A stretch of 64,000 nucleotides of DNA from an uncultured Alcaligenaceae bacterium (lineage in GTDB: Bacteria; Pseudomonadota; Gammaproteobacteria; Burkholderiales; Burkholderiaceae_B), in assembly GCA_937908115.1 (NCBI GenBank), contig CALEQZ010000051.1, positions 1-64,000 on the forward strand, written 5' to 3'. Positions 35,014 through 44,828 of the stretch are shown piece by piece; the first letter of the stretch is position 1, and every line of letters starts with the position of its first letter. Position numbers and translations under genes: made by a program. The notes beneath the pieces were generated by a model. The model searched no databases. It saw only the letters and a program-made list of their open reading frames with translations, and was not told where the DNA came from.

Positions 35014-35649
35014 TTACGTCGTTTCCGGGCGCCGCGCCGATTTCGGACGAAACGCCTTGATGACCGACTCGTGCGTGCGGATGTAGGGGCCGCCGATCAG
35101 GTCGATGCAATAAGGCACGGCCGCGAAGATGCCGGGCACGAGCACCGCACCGTCCTCGCCCTTGAGCCCTTCCAGGGTCTCGCGGATCGCCTTGGGCTGG
35201 CCAGGCAGATTGACGATGAGCGCCGCGTGGTCGTTGGTTTCGCGGATTACCGCGACTTGGCGCGACAAGATGGCGGTCGGCACGAACCGCAGGCTGATCT
35301 GGCGCATCTGCTCGCCGAAACCGGGCATTTCCTTCGTCGCAACCGCCAGCGTCGCCTCCGGCGTGACGTCGCGGCGCGCCGGTCCCGTCCCGCCAGTGGT
35401 CAGCACCAGGTCGCACCGGTGCACGTCGACCAGCTCGATCAGCGCCGCCGAGATCTGCGCCGCCTCGTCAGGTACCAGCCGCGCGACGGACTGCCAGGGC
35501 GAGGCCAGCGCCGATTCAAGCCATGCCTGCAAGGAAGGAATGCCTTCGTCGGCGTAGACGCCCTGGGAAGCGCGGTCCGAAATCGATACCAGGCCGACCA
35601 GCAACTCGTCGGGCTGGCGGCGGACAACGGTGTCGGCAGATGCAGTCAT
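35014..35649 (-). CDS. mog: Molybdopterin adenylyltransferase
   Basis: Mog activates molybdopterin by adenylylation before Mo insertion. The 211-residue protein has the MoCF-biosynthesis motifs 'VGLVSISDRASQGVYADEG' (about 18-36), 'DLVLTTGGTGPARRDVTPEA' (about 80-99) and 'ALIVNLPGQPKAIRETL'. The end 'PYCIDLIGGPYIRTHESVIK' also fits Mog rather than MoaB. No other Mo-cofactor gene lies nearby. It converges on the DUF1266 gene. Confidence 0.94.
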   Translation of the reverse strand: MTASADTVVRRQPDELLVGLVSISDRASQGVYADEGIPSLQAWLESALASPWQSVARLVPDEAAQISAALIELVDVHRCDLVLTTGGTGPARRDVTPEATLAVATKEMPGFGEQMRQISLRFVPTAILSRQVAVIRETNDHAALIVNLPGQPKAIRETLEGLKGEDGAVLVPGIFAAVPYCIDLIGGPYIRTHESVIKAFRPKSARRPETT

Positions 35650-35694
35650 GGCTAGTGCAAGGACGGAACGAAAAACGCAACTGTACCGCGCGTC

Positions 35695-36624
35695 CTATAC
35701 CCCGAGATGGCGGCGCGGATTGAAGCGCGCCTCACGCGCCAGCGCGCGGTAGGCGGCGCGCACCCGTTCGTCGTCGGCTGGGGGCAAGGCGATTTCCAGC
35801 TCCAGGTACAGATCGCCCGGCGGCGAGGCGGGCAGCCCTCGTCCCTTCAGGCGCAACCGGCTGCCATTGCGACTGCCGGCAGGCACCGCGACCTCCACCG
35901 GCCCGCGCGGGGTCGGCACCCTGACCGTCGCGCCCAGTGCGGCCTCCCAGGGAGCCACCGGCAGCGTCACGTACAGGTCCCGGCCCGAGGGACGATAAAA
36001 CGGATGCGGCCGGAACCGCAGCTCCAGGAAAAGGTCGCCCGGCTCGCCGCCAGCCAGGCCCGGCATACCCTGGCCGGCCAACCGTATCCGCTGGCCTTCA
36101 TGCACGCCGGCGGGGATGCGTACGCTAAGCGTGCGCTCGCGCACCACGGAGCGGCCGAAGGCATCGCGGCCGAGCGACCGCAAGGAAATCTCGCGCGTGG
36201 CGCCATGCAGCGCGTCCTCCAGGTCGATCTCGATGGTGGCGTGGTGGTCTTCGCCGCGCACGCCGGCCCGCGACGGGCCCGCGCCGATGTCGCCGAACAG
36301 CGCCGAGAAGAAATCGCTGAAGCCGGAGGCGTCGCCCGCGCCGGGCACGCCCGCGAACTCGAAGCCCCAGTGCCAGCCGGGACGCGCGCCGCCCCCCTGG
36401 CCGGCCGATACGCTCTCGGCCAGGCGATCGTAGGCCGCGCGCTTTTCCGGGTCGCGCAGCACTTCGTAGGCTTCGTTGATGTCGCGCATGTGCGCCTCGG
36501 CGTCGGCTTCCTTGCTGACGTCGGGATGGTATTTCCGGGCGAGCTTGCGATAGGCGCGCCGGATGTCTTCATCCGACGCCGATCGCCCTACGCCCAGCAC
36601 CTCGTAGTAGTCCTTGAACTCCAT
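35695..36624 (-). CDS. cbpA: DnaJ-like curved-DNA-binding co-chaperone CbpA
   Basis: CbpA is a type II Hsp40 co-chaperone of DnaK that also binds curved DNA in some bacteria. The 309-residue protein has an N-terminal J domain (about 1-70, HPD at 33-35 in 'ARKYHPDVSK'), a Gly-rich linker (about 75-115), and the C-terminal substrate-binding domains ('VRIPAGVHEGQRIRLAGQGM' and 'GDLYVTLPVAPWEAALGATV'-like blocks). There is no Cys-rich zinc region, as expected for CbpA. The ATG at 36624 starts the J domain. A sigma-32-like promoter ends about 70 nt upstream. No cbpM modulator gene is adjacent. Confidence 0.93.
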   Translation of the reverse strand: MEFKDYYEVLGVGRSASDEDIRRAYRKLARKYHPDVSKEADAEAHMRDINEAYEVLRDPEKRAAYDRLAESVSAGQGGGARPGWHWGFEFAGVPGAGDASGFSDFFSALFGDIGAGPSRAGVRGEDHHATIEIDLEDALHGATREISLRSLGRDAFGRSVVRERTLSVRIPAGVHEGQRIRLAGQGMPGLAGGEPGDLFLELRFRPHPFYRPSGRDLYVTLPVAPWEAALGATVRVPTPRGPVEVAVPAGSRNGSRLRLKGRGLPASPPGDLYLELEIALPPADDERVRAAYRALAREARFNPRRHLGV

Positions 36625-36693
36625 GGCCAGGCTCTTTGCAGTTGAGGCGGCGGCCCAGCCTTGCGCGGGGCCGCGGCCCTGCCGCCTGCCTGG

Positions 36694-36723
36694 CAGATGG
36701 GGCCGGCGGCGCGCCCCTTCAAG
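36694..36723 (-). promoter_or_regulatory. Sigma-32 (heat-shock) promoter of cbpA
   Basis: On the minus strand the -35 CTTGAA (36718-36723) and the -10 CCCCATCTG (36694-36702) are separated by 15 nt. This fits CTTGAA-N13..17-CCCCATNTA with one mismatch. The -35 overlaps the stop codon of the upstream membrane-protein gene. Confidence 0.75.
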
Positions 36724-37309
36724 CACCCGGCGTGCGGTGTTCGCGGTTGAACCTGACCTTGCGCACGGTCAAATGGAAATTGACCCAGGAAAAGAACGCC
36801 GACGAATTGAGCAGCTGCCAGACCAGGCCGCCGGCGACCAGGGCACAAGACGCCGTGGCGGCCGCGTGGGAGCCGCCGGCCGCGGCGGCAACGCCGGCGG
36901 CGCCCCAGGCCAGGTGAAACGCCGCCAGCCCCTTGAACAGCCGCAATCCCAGGCTGCGCGCGCGCGCAACCAGGAACATGGCGGCGCCGATATAGGCGAA
37001 TTGCACGAAGCCGGCACAAAACCACATCAGCGCGGCAAGCGGCAGCGACACATCGGCAAGCATCGTCCAGAACATGACCGGCAGCGACACGCCCATGCAG
37101 CCAAGCAGCGCCGCCAACAACAGCGCAGCCGGCGACCACGCTCCCGGCACCCGCAACGGCCGGTCGCCCGAAAAATACTCGTCCACATCGGCAGGAACGT
37201 CAAACCTGCGGCGCCGTCCCTTGCCCCGCACCACCTGTTCGTAATCGCTGCAGCAAAGGATCAGCGTATCGACGGGCCACACGCCCGGCTGTATCGCGCC
37301 TTTTTTCAT
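36719..37309 (-). CDS. Integral membrane protein of unknown function
   Basis: The 196-residue product has a cytosol-like hydrophilic N terminus ('DTLILCCSDYEQVVRGKGRRRRF', positions about 14-36, quoted in part), then about four hydrophobic segments at roughly 58-80, 84-112, 120-140 and 146-170. It ends in a basic tail 'HLTVRKVRFNREHRTPGA'. I do not recognise the family. It lies just upstream of cbpA on the same strand; cbpA has its own heat-shock promoter overlapping this gene's end. It is divergent from the Hsp20 pair. Confidence 0.72.
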   Translation of the reverse strand: MKKGAIQPGVWPVDTLILCCSDYEQVVRGKGRRRRFDVPADVDEYFSGDRPLRVPGAWSPAALLLAALLGCMGVSLPVMFWTMLADVSLPLAALMWFCAGFVQFAYIGAAMFLVARARSLGLRLFKGLAAFHLAWGAAGVAAAAGGSHAAATASCALVAGGLVWQLLNSSAFFSWVNFHLTVRKVRFNREHRTPGA

Positions 37310-37363
37310 GACGGCGACTATACCGCCGACGGCGCCAGCTCGCGCCGGCCACGCCGAACAAAT

Positions 37364-37392
37364 CTTGAAACCTGGTGCGGGGCCGCCATGTA
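37364..37392 (+). promoter_or_regulatory. Sigma-32 (heat-shock) promoter of the Hsp20 pair
   Basis: CTTGAA (37364-37369), a 14-nt spacer and CGCCATGTA (37384-37392) match CTTGAA-N13..17-CCCCATNTA at 8 of 9 -10 positions. The first Hsp20 ATG is 52 nt downstream of the -10 element. Confidence 0.75.
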
Positions 37393-37443
37393 GGCAGGCA
37401 AAGAGGCCCGTTGGCGGCCGCCACCTTATTGAGGAGAACAGCC

Positions 37444-37893
37444 ATGTTTGAACCGATGCTGACCGTATCGGGCAGCCTGTTCAACGAACTCGACAGGCTA
37501 CAACGCACATTGACGCAGGCCTTCGCCCCGCTTTCGGCGGCAGGCAGCATACGCCCCGTGACTCGCGCCTTTCCGGCGCTGAACATCGGCACCACGCCCG
37601 AAGCCATAGAGGTCTATGCCTTCGTGCCCGGCGTCGACGCCAGCAAGCTGGAGGTCGTGGTCGACCGCGGATTGCTGACGCTGTCAGGCGAACGTCCGGC
37701 CAGCGTGCCGGCCGAGGACGGCAAATCGTCCGTTTACGCCAACGAACGCTTTGCGGGAACGTTCAAGCGTGTCATCAGCCTGCCGGACGATGCCGATCCG
37801 TCCAGGATAGAGGCGCGCTACCGCAATGGCGTCTTGCGCGTGACCATCGCCCGGCGCGAATCGGCGCAACCGCGCCGCATCCAGGTGCAATGA
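37444..37893 (+). CDS. Small heat-shock protein, Hsp20 family (first of pair)
   Basis: This ATP-independent holdase binds unfolding proteins in the cytoplasm. The 149-residue protein has the alpha-crystallin domain from 'FPALNIGTTPEAIEVYAFVP' (about 42) to 'EARYRNGVLRVTIARRESAQ' (about 125-144). It carries the conserved A-x-x-x-n-G-v-L motif and the C-terminal 'PRRIQVQ', equivalent to the I-x-I/V anchor. A GAGGAGAACAGCC ribosome-binding site precedes the ATG at 37444. The second Hsp20 gene begins 17 nt after its stop. Confidence 0.93.
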   Translation: MFEPMLTVSGSLFNELDRLQRTLTQAFAPLSAAGSIRPVTRAFPALNIGTTPEAIEVYAFVPGVDASKLEVVVDRGLLTLSGERPASVPAEDGKSSVYANERFAGTFKRVISLPDDADPSRIEARYRNGVLRVTIARRESAQPRRIQVQ

Positions 37894-37910
37894 AAGACCA
37901 GGAGGCCACC

Positions 37911-38279
37911 ATGAGCGATACCCGTACGATGACTGAAGACCGCGCCACCCCCGTCCTGGTCCCGCGCGTGGACATTTTCGAGGACGAGACGGGCCTGACG
38001 CTGCTGGCGGACATGCCCGGCGTGCCGCGTGAAGACCTGCGCCTGAACGTCGAGGGCGACACCCTGACGCTGGAGGGCGACATTTCTCCCGACACGCCCG
38101 CCGGGTTGACGCCGGTGCATGCCGAGGTCCAGGTCGCGCGCTACCGCCGCGCGTTCACGCTCAGCCGCGAGCTGGACAGCGCCGCCATCCAGGCCGAATC
38201 GCGCGACGGCGTGCTCAAGCTGCGCATACCCAAGCGCGAAAGTGCCCAGCCGCGCCGCATCACCGTGCAAGTGGGCTAG
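37911..38279 (+). CDS. Small heat-shock protein, Hsp20 family (second of pair)
   Basis: The 122-residue protein is a second alpha-crystallin chaperone. Its domain spans 'VPRVDIFEDETGLTLLADMP' (about 17) to 'QAESRDGVLKLRIPKRESAQ' and ends 'PRRITVQVG'. Both Hsp20 proteins share the end 'RRESAQPRRI' / 'KRESAQPRRI', so they probably arose by duplication and may co-assemble like IbpA/IbpB. The ATG at 37911 is preferred to 37890 as AGGAGG lies 6 nt upstream of it. Co-transcribed with the first Hsp20. Confidence 0.93.
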   Translation: MSDTRTMTEDRATPVLVPRVDIFEDETGLTLLADMPGVPREDLRLNVEGDTLTLEGDISPDTPAGLTPVHAEVQVARYRRAFTLSRELDSAAIQAESRDGVLKLRIPKRESAQPRRITVQVG

Positions 38280-38364
38280 GCGCCGGCGCCCCTGGCGGCA
38301 GGGGCCTTGCGCCGCGGCCGGCGCCTTGACGCTATGATCGGCCGGTCGCCCGCCCCTTGCCGCC

Positions 38365-38694
38365 ATGGACTTCCTGCGCACGCTCGCTCTCTTCGTCCTG
38401 ACCGCGCTGGCGGAAATCGCCGGCTGCTACCTTCCCTACCTTTGGCTCAAGCAGGGCCGCAGTGCCTGGCTGCTCGTTCCCGCGGCGCTGTGCCTGGCGG
38501 CCTTCGCCTGGCTGCTCACCCTGCATCCGACCGCCGCCGGGCGCGTCTATGCCGCGTACGGCGGCGTCTACGTCTGCGTGGCGCTCGGCTGGCTCTGGGC
38601 GGTGGACGCCGTGCGGCCGACGGCCTGGGACATCGTCGGCACCCTCATCTGCCTGGCCGGCATGGCGATCATTATGTTCGCGCCGCGCGCCTAG
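38365..38694 (+). CDS. YnfA/UPF0060 family small membrane protein
   Basis: The 109-residue product has four transmembrane helices with short loops, as in the small multidrug resistance fold. It shows the family pattern '[20 protein letters not shown]' (about 10-29), '[19 protein letters not shown]' and '[20 protein letters not shown]'. The family is widespread; some members have been linked to efflux, but the transported substrate is not settled. The gene follows the Hsp20 pair by 85 nt. Confidence 0.92.
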   Translation: MDFLRTLALFVLTALAEIAGCYLPYLWLKQGRSAWLLVPAALCLAAFAWLLTLHPTAAGRVYAAYGGVYVCVALGWLWAVDAVRPTAWDIVGTLICLAGMAIIMFAPRA

Positions 38695-38793
38695 GCCTGC
38701 GCTTCTTGCCCGATCTGCCGGTCCGGGACCTTGCCCGCCGCCACGACAAGGCATAAATTGAATCGCAGGGCAAGACGTCGAATCGGAGGTTTC

Positions 38794-39432
38794 ATGGAAA
38801 TCTTTGAGACGATCACGGCGCACCGCGATGCCATGAAGCTGCCACTGTACGCGGTCACCGTCACGGCAGTGCCGCGCGCCGACACGCCGCTGCTGGTCAT
38901 CATGCACTGGCACGGCTTTCGCCGCGAGACGGCCCTGTCCCTGCCCGGGGTGGAACTGCCGCCGCGCGCCGTGCCCAGTTCGGCGATCCAGATCAACGAG
39001 CTCTGGCAATCGGTGGCCAGCATCGACCAGGCCACGCTCGATGCCGCCTGGCAGCTGGGCGCCTGGGACGTCGAGCGCCTGTCCTGCCCGCCCTGGTGGC
39101 GCCTGGGTGCTCCCGCCCGCGAGGCGCTGGAATGCCACCGCGCCTTCGGCCAGTACCCCGATGACGAAAGCGGCTGCGCGGTCATCGCCGACGCGCCGGA
39201 CCGCGACGCGCTGATGGAGATCGCCGCCAGGCAAGGCTATATCCGCTGGATGTTCCGGCCGTGCAAAGGCGGGCTCTGGGAAGGCTTTGACGATGACGGC
39301 ACGCTCGCCGAGGATCACGGCCGCCCGTTGCCCTGCCCCGTGGCGCCGGCGCCCTACGATGCCCATCGGGCCGGCCGCACTGTCTACCGGCTGGGCCGTG
39401 GCCGCGGGCTGATCCGGCCGAAAACATTTTGA
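38794..39432 (+). CDS. Conserved hypothetical protein
   Basis: This 212-residue soluble protein is not one I recognise. It has no signal peptide or membrane segment, is rich in Trp and Arg, and contains 'VIMHWHGFRRETALSLPGVE', 'CPPWWRLGAPAREALECHRA' and 'IRWMFRPCKGGLWEGFDDDG'. An AGGT/GGAGGT Shine-Dalgarno lies 4-9 nt before the ATG at 38794. It lies between ynfA and the heat-shock promoter of groES; whether it belongs to the stress island is unclear. Confidence 0.72.
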   Translation: MEIFETITAHRDAMKLPLYAVTVTAVPRADTPLLVIMHWHGFRRETALSLPGVELPPRAVPSSAIQINELWQSVASIDQATLDAAWQLGAWDVERLSCPPWWRLGAPAREALECHRAFGQYPDDESGCAVIADAPDRDALMEIAARQGYIRWMFRPCKGGLWEGFDDDGTLAEDHGRPLPCPVAPAPYDAHRAGRTVYRLGRGRGLIRPKTF

Positions 39433-39453
39433 TACATTCTCTTTGGTGGCGCG

Positions 39454-39484
39454 CCCCTTGAAGCGGGACGCGCCGCCCCTACAT
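39454..39484 (+). promoter_or_regulatory. Sigma-32 (heat-shock) promoter of groES-groEL
   Basis: CCCCTTGAA (39454-39462), a 13-nt spacer and CCCCTACAT (39476-39484) closely fit the sigma-32 consensus. The groES ATG lies about 110 nt downstream. No CIRCE element is present in this region. Confidence 0.78.
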
Positions 39485-39593
39485 CTCGATCCGCCGCCCG
39501 CCGCGCGGGCGCATCGCGCCGCCGGCGCCCGTGCCTGCCGGCCGCGCAGGATTGCCTTTTCGGATGATCTGATCTGTTAGCAGGAGATCGAAC

Positions 39594-39911
39594 ATGAAGA
39601 TTCGTCCCCTACACGACCGGGTTATCGTCAAGCGGGTCGAACAACAACGCAAAACCGCCTCGGGCATCGTGATCCCTGACTCGGCGGCCGAAAAACCCGA
39701 ACAGGGCGAAGTGCTGGCCGTTGGGCCCGGCAAGACGCTGCAGGACGGCACCGTCCGCCCGATGGAGCTGAAGGTCGGCGACCAGGTCCTGTTCGGCAAG
39801 TACTCCGGACAGACCGTCAAGGTCGACGGCGAAGAACTGCTTGTGCTGCGCGAAGAAGACATCTTCGCGGTCGTCGAAGGCGGCAGCGCCCAAATGAAGC
39901 AGGCTGCCTGA
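39594..39911 (+). CDS. groES: Co-chaperonin GroES (second-type copy)
   Basis: GroES caps the GroEL folding chamber. The 105-residue protein begins '[20 protein letters not shown]' and contains the mobile loop '[20 protein letters not shown]' (about 20-39) with the hydrophobic IVI. The roof loop and '[20 protein letters not shown]' are as in the family. It is about nine residues longer than the usual 95-97, through an extra C-terminal '[11 protein letters not shown]'. A strong AGGAG lies 9 nt before the ATG. groEL follows after 27 nt. Confidence 0.96.
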   Translation: MKIRPLHDRVIVKRVEQQRKTASGIVIPDSAAEKPEQGEVLAVGPGKTLQDGTVRPMELKVGDQVLFGKYSGQTVKVDGEELLVLREEDIFAVVEGGSAQMKQAA

Positions 39912-41561
<1,650 letters not shown>

Positions 41562-41592
41562 TCGGCCCCGCGGCCAGTCGTCCTACCGACGC

Positions 41593-41626
41593 GCCGCGCC
41601 GCCTGCGAGGGCGGCGCGGCGTTTTT
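41593..41626 (+). terminator. Intrinsic terminator after groEL
   Basis: A GC stem (GCCGCGCCGCC paired with GGCGGCGCGGC) with a short loop is followed by GTTTTTC, about 30 nt past the groEL stop. Confidence 0.85.
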
Positions 41627-41671
41627 CTTGGGCCAGTCCCGGCTACCGGCGTGCGACTGCCGGACCGCCTG

Positions 41672-42661
41672 CTACTGCTGCTTTCGCTGCTCCTTCAATG
41701 CCTGCTTCAAGCCGGTCTGCTCCGCGGCGATGCGTGAGGCGTTGACCCGGTTGGCAATCACCTGCCTGAACTGGTCGGGCGAATTGCCCGTCGGAATGAA
41801 GCCCATGGTTTCGAAGCGTTCGACCAGTTTCGGATCCTTCAGGGCTTTCTGCACCGTCTCGTTGATGGCTTGCTTGAGCTCTGCCGGCATGCCCTTCGGA
41901 CCGATCAACCCGTAGAAGAATGTGCTTTCCAGGCCGGGGATGGCTTCGGAAAGCGTGGGCACGTCCGGCAGCCCGGGCCATCGTTCCGGCGAGCCGAACG
42001 CCACGGCTCGCACCGAACCGCTTTTCATGAAGGGAAGCGCCGCGCCCAGTGGGGCGACCAAGGCGTCGACGTGGCCCGCCACCAGGTCTGCCATCGCGGG
42101 TCCCGTTCCAGGGTAACCGACGATGGTCGACGTCATCCCGGCCGCCGCTTCGATTCTCAACGTGTCCAGATGCATGCCCCCGCCGGATACGACCGCGAAG
42201 TTGAGCTTGCCGGGATTGCGCTTGGCGTAACTGACGAACTCGCCGAAAGTTTCGGCCGGCAACGATGGCTTGATCACCAGGACGGTGCCGCCCGCTGCCA
42301 ATTGGCTGATATGGTCGAAGTCTTCGACCAGGTCGTAATCGAGGTCATCGCGCACGGCCGCGTTGCCGATGTCGGAATCGGTCCAGACGCCCAGCGTATA
42401 GCCGTCGGGCGTGGCATTTTTCAGCTCCCGGATGCCGAGCACGCCCGTGCCACCCGGGCGGTTCTTCACAATGACCTGGTGGCCCCACTGGCGCGACAGC
42501 GCTTCTGCCAGCGTGCGGGCCACGATGTCCGTGCCGCCCCCCGGGGCATAGCCCACGATCAGGGACACGACCCGTGTCGGGAACTCTGCGCACTGCGCCG
42601 GCGGGGAAAGCGACAACAACGCCGAGCACAGCCCCAGGGACAAACTGGCTATCGTCTTCAT
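41672..42661 (-). CDS. Bug-family tripartite tricarboxylate transporter binding protein
   Basis: This 329-residue periplasmic receptor has a Sec signal peptide (about 1-24, MKTIASLSLGLCSALLSLSP then PAQCA) and the Bug opening 'EFPTRVVSLIVGYAPGGGTD'. 'IVKNRPGGTGVLGIRELKNA' and 'VPTLSEAIPGLESTFFYGLI' follow. It is divergent from a Baeyer-Villiger monooxygenase gene across a 423-nt region with paired operators, so it may bind a substrate or product of that pathway. The ATG at 42661 is favoured for the signal peptide. A second Bug gene is at 15235. No TctA/TctB genes are nearby. Confidence 0.93.
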   Translation of the reverse strand: MKTIASLSLGLCSALLSLSPPAQCAEFPTRVVSLIVGYAPGGGTDIVARTLAEALSRQWGHQVIVKNRPGGTGVLGIRELKNATPDGYTLGVWTDSDIGNAAVRDDLDYDLVEDFDHISQLAAGGTVLVIKPSLPAETFGEFVSYAKRNPGKLNFAVVSGGGMHLDTLRIEAAAGMTSTIVGYPGTGPAMADLVAGHVDALVAPLGAALPFMKSGSVRAVAFGSPERWPGLPDVPTLSEAIPGLESTFFYGLIGPKGMPAELKQAINETVQKALKDPKLVERFETMGFIPTGNSPDQFRQVIANRVNASRIAAEQTGLKQALKEQRKQQ

Positions 42662-42735
42662 CTCACTTCCCTCCTCAGGGTGGATGCCGGTCGCGGTACT
42701 CGTTATGGCCAAGCTTGCGCGATGCCGTGCAAGCC

Positions 42736-42763
42736 ACTATACAAGACAACTTGCGATCTACAA
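42736..42763 (-). promoter_or_regulatory. Sigma-70-like promoter of the Bug gene at 41672
   Basis: On the minus strand TTGTAG (42758-42763), a 16-nt spacer and TATAGT (42736-42741) lie 75 nt before the start codon, directly downstream of the dyad at 42772-42793. Confidence 0.55.
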
Positions 42764-42771
42764 AGAAAATA

Positions 42772-42793
42772 TTTGTTTTCTATAGATGACAAT
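42772..42793. promoter_or_regulatory. Candidate IclR operator, copy 1
   Basis: This is an imperfect 22-bp dyad, TTTGTTTTCTA followed by TAGATGACAAT (8 of 11 positions pair). It shares the 13-mer TTGTTTTCTATAG with copy 2 and sits 8 nt upstream of the -35 of the minus-strand Bug promoter. Confidence 0.55.
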
Positions 42794-42944
42794 TAAGCCG
42801 GCATTTCCGCCCGGGTAGCCATCCATCCTCCTGGCCTGCGCCATGTGCGTAGCGCCGCGCCTCGCCTGCCAGAAAACGGGCCGTCGGCGGCCCCGCCGCT
42901 CAAAAGGCCGCCGCCAGGCCGAAACAAAGCCGACGGCAAGTCAA

Positions 42945-42966
42945 ATTGTTTTCTATAGCGAACATT
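42945..42966. promoter_or_regulatory. Candidate IclR operator, copy 2
   Basis: This is an imperfect 22-bp dyad, ATTGTTTTCTA followed by TAGCGAACATT (8 of 11 pair). The right half (GCGAACA) resembles IclR-family half sites. It sits 9 nt upstream of the -35 of the monooxygenase promoter. Confidence 0.55.
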
Positions 42967-42975
42967 AGTTTTTTA

Positions 42976-43004
42976 TTGCAAACATAGCGCCCACATTCTA
43001 ATAT
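42976..43004 (+). promoter_or_regulatory. Sigma-70 promoter of the BVMO gene
   Basis: TTGCAA (42976-42981), a 17-nt spacer and TAATAT (42999-43004) lie about 80 nt before the chosen start at 43085. This argues against the in-frame ATG at 43007, which would fall at or before the transcription start. Confidence 0.7.
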
Positions 43005-43084
43005 GCATGTTCAGTGCCCTGAATTCGCGCGCCCCGCACCGGGTTGCCCGCCCGCCCCCGGCATTGATTCAAAGAGGAGGAGAC

Positions 43085-44758
43085 ATGCCCAAAGCCGCAC
43101 CCGAACCGGGCCACACACCTGCCTGCGAACGCGTCGACGTGCTCGTCGTCGGCGCAGGATTCGGTGGGCTTTACGCCATTTACCGGATGCGCGAACTGGG
43201 CCTGACGGTGCGCTGCATCGAAGCGGCCGAGGGCGTGGGAGGCACCTGGTTCTGGAACCGCTACCCGGGCGCGCGCTGCGACGTCGAAAGCCTGGACTAC
43301 TCCTATTCCTTTTCCAACGAACTGCAGCAGGAATGGCATTGGTCGCAGCGCTATGCCGAGCAGCCCGAGATCCTGGCCTACTTGAACCATGTCGCCGACC
43401 GCTTCGCGCTGCGCGAGCACATCCGGTTCGAGACGCGCGTCACGGCGATGCGCTACGACCCGCTGCGCGCGGGTTGGACGATCTTCGTCGACAAAGGGCC
43501 GCCCGTGCAGGCGCGCTTTTGCATCATGGCCAGCGGCAACCTCTCTGCGCCCGCCGTGCCCAACATCCCCGGCCTGGAACGCTTCCAGGGCAGGTGGTAT
43601 CACTCGGCGCGCTGGCCGAAGGAAGGCGTGGATTTCACCGGCAAACGCGTGGCGCTGATCGGCACCGGCGCGACCGGCGTACAGATGCTGCCCAAGATCG
43701 CTGCCCAGGCGGCCATGGTCACCGTATTCCAGCGCACGGCCAACTACAGCGTCCCGGCGCGCCAGTGCCCCATGCCCGAGGATGAAGAGCGCGAGCAGAA
43801 GGCGCACTATCCCGAGCTGCGCAAGGCCGCCCGCAAACAGGCCTCCGGCATGTCGCGCGTGCCCATCCCGACACGGTCCGCGCTCGACGTTTCTCCCGAA
43901 GAGCGGCGGCAGATCTATGAGCGGCTGTGGGAAAAGGGCGGCAGCCAGCGCATGATGAGCGCGTTTACCGACCTGATGCGCAACGAGCAGGCCAACGAAA
44001 GCCTCGCCGCCTTCGTGCGCGAGAAAATCCGGGCCATCGTCAAGGACCCGGTCACGCGCGAGATCCTGACCCCGCGCGATCATCCCATCGGCTCGCGCCG
44101 GCTTTGCGTGGACACCGATTACTACGAAACCTACAACCGCGACAACGTCAAGCTCGTCGACGCCCGCCGCACGCCCATCGTCGAAATCACCGAAAAGGGC
44201 CTGCGCACCACCGAGGCCGAATACGACGTGGACATCATCGCGTTCGCCACGGGCTTCGATGCAATGACCGGCGCCTTGAGCCAGATCGAGATTGCCGGCC
44301 GCGATGGATGCCTGCTGAAGGACGCATGGGCCGCCGGGCCGGTCACCTACCTGGGCCTGATGGTGCACGGCTTTCCCAACCTGTTCATCGTCACCGGCCC
44401 GGGCAGCCCTTCGGTCAAGGCCAACATGGTCACCGCGATCGAGCAGCACGTGGAATGGATTTCCGACTGCCTGGCCTACATGCAGCGCGGCGGCATGGCC
44501 ACGATAGAGCCGACCATGGAAGCGCAGGACCAGTGGGTACGGCACGTCAACGAGGTGGCCAACGGCACCCTGTTCGTGCGCGCGACCAATTCCTGGTACA
44601 TGGGAGCCAACATCCCCGGCAAGCCCCGCGTATTCATGCCTTACGTCGCCGGATTGCCGGCCTACATCCAAATCTGCGAGGAGGTCGTCGCCGACGGCTA
44701 CCGTGGATTCATGCTGCAGAAGGCGCCCAGCCCAGCCGAGCGCGCGCTGGCTGACTGA
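43085..44758 (+). CDS. Baeyer-Villiger monooxygenase (flavin-dependent, class B)
   Basis: The enzyme should insert oxygen next to a ketone, forming an ester or lactone, with FAD and NADPH. The 557-residue protein has the FAD Rossmann motif GAGFGG (about 23-28), the NADPH motif GTGATG (about 194-199) and, between them, the BVMO fingerprint F-x-G-x-x-x-H-x-x-x-W as FQGRWYHSARWP (about 167-178). 'GGTWFWNRYPGARCDVES' is typical of cyclohexanone-type enzymes. AGAGGAGGAGAC directly precedes the ATG at 43085. An SDR and an IclR regulator follow, suggesting a cyclic alcohol-to-ketone-to-lactone pathway. No lactonase gene is adjacent. Confidence 0.93.
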   Translation: MPKAAPEPGHTPACERVDVLVVGAGFGGLYAIYRMRELGLTVRCIEAAEGVGGTWFWNRYPGARCDVESLDYSYSFSNELQQEWHWSQRYAEQPEILAYLNHVADRFALREHIRFETRVTAMRYDPLRAGWTIFVDKGPPVQARFCIMASGNLSAPAVPNIPGLERFQGRWYHSARWPKEGVDFTGKRVALIGTGATGVQMLPKIAAQAAMVTVFQRTANYSVPARQCPMPEDEEREQKAHYPELRKAARKQASGMSRVPIPTRSALDVSPEERRQIYERLWEKGGSQRMMSAFTDLMRNEQANESLAAFVREKIRAIVKDPVTREILTPRDHPIGSRRLCVDTDYYETYNRDNVKLVDARRTPIVEITEKGLRTTEAEYDVDIIAFATGFDAMTGALSQIEIAGRDGCLLKDAWAAGPVTYLGLMVHGFPNLFIVTGPGSPSVKANMVTAIEQHVEWISDCLAYMQRGGMATIEPTMEAQDQWVRHVNEVANGTLFVRATNSWYMGANIPGKPRVFMPYVAGLPAYIQICEEVVADGYRGFMLQKAPSPAERALAD

Positions 44759-44828
44759 AACGGCCGGCTCGGTTGCCCGGGTGGGCGGACAACCAAAACG
44801 GGCCGACCCCTATTGGACGGACCAGAGC

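Noticed and set aside
43007..43084. Upstream in-frame ATG for the BVMO gene
   Set aside because: It lies 3 nt after the -10 box of the likely promoter, the added residues do not fit the family, and the ATG at 43085 has a strong GGAGGAG site.
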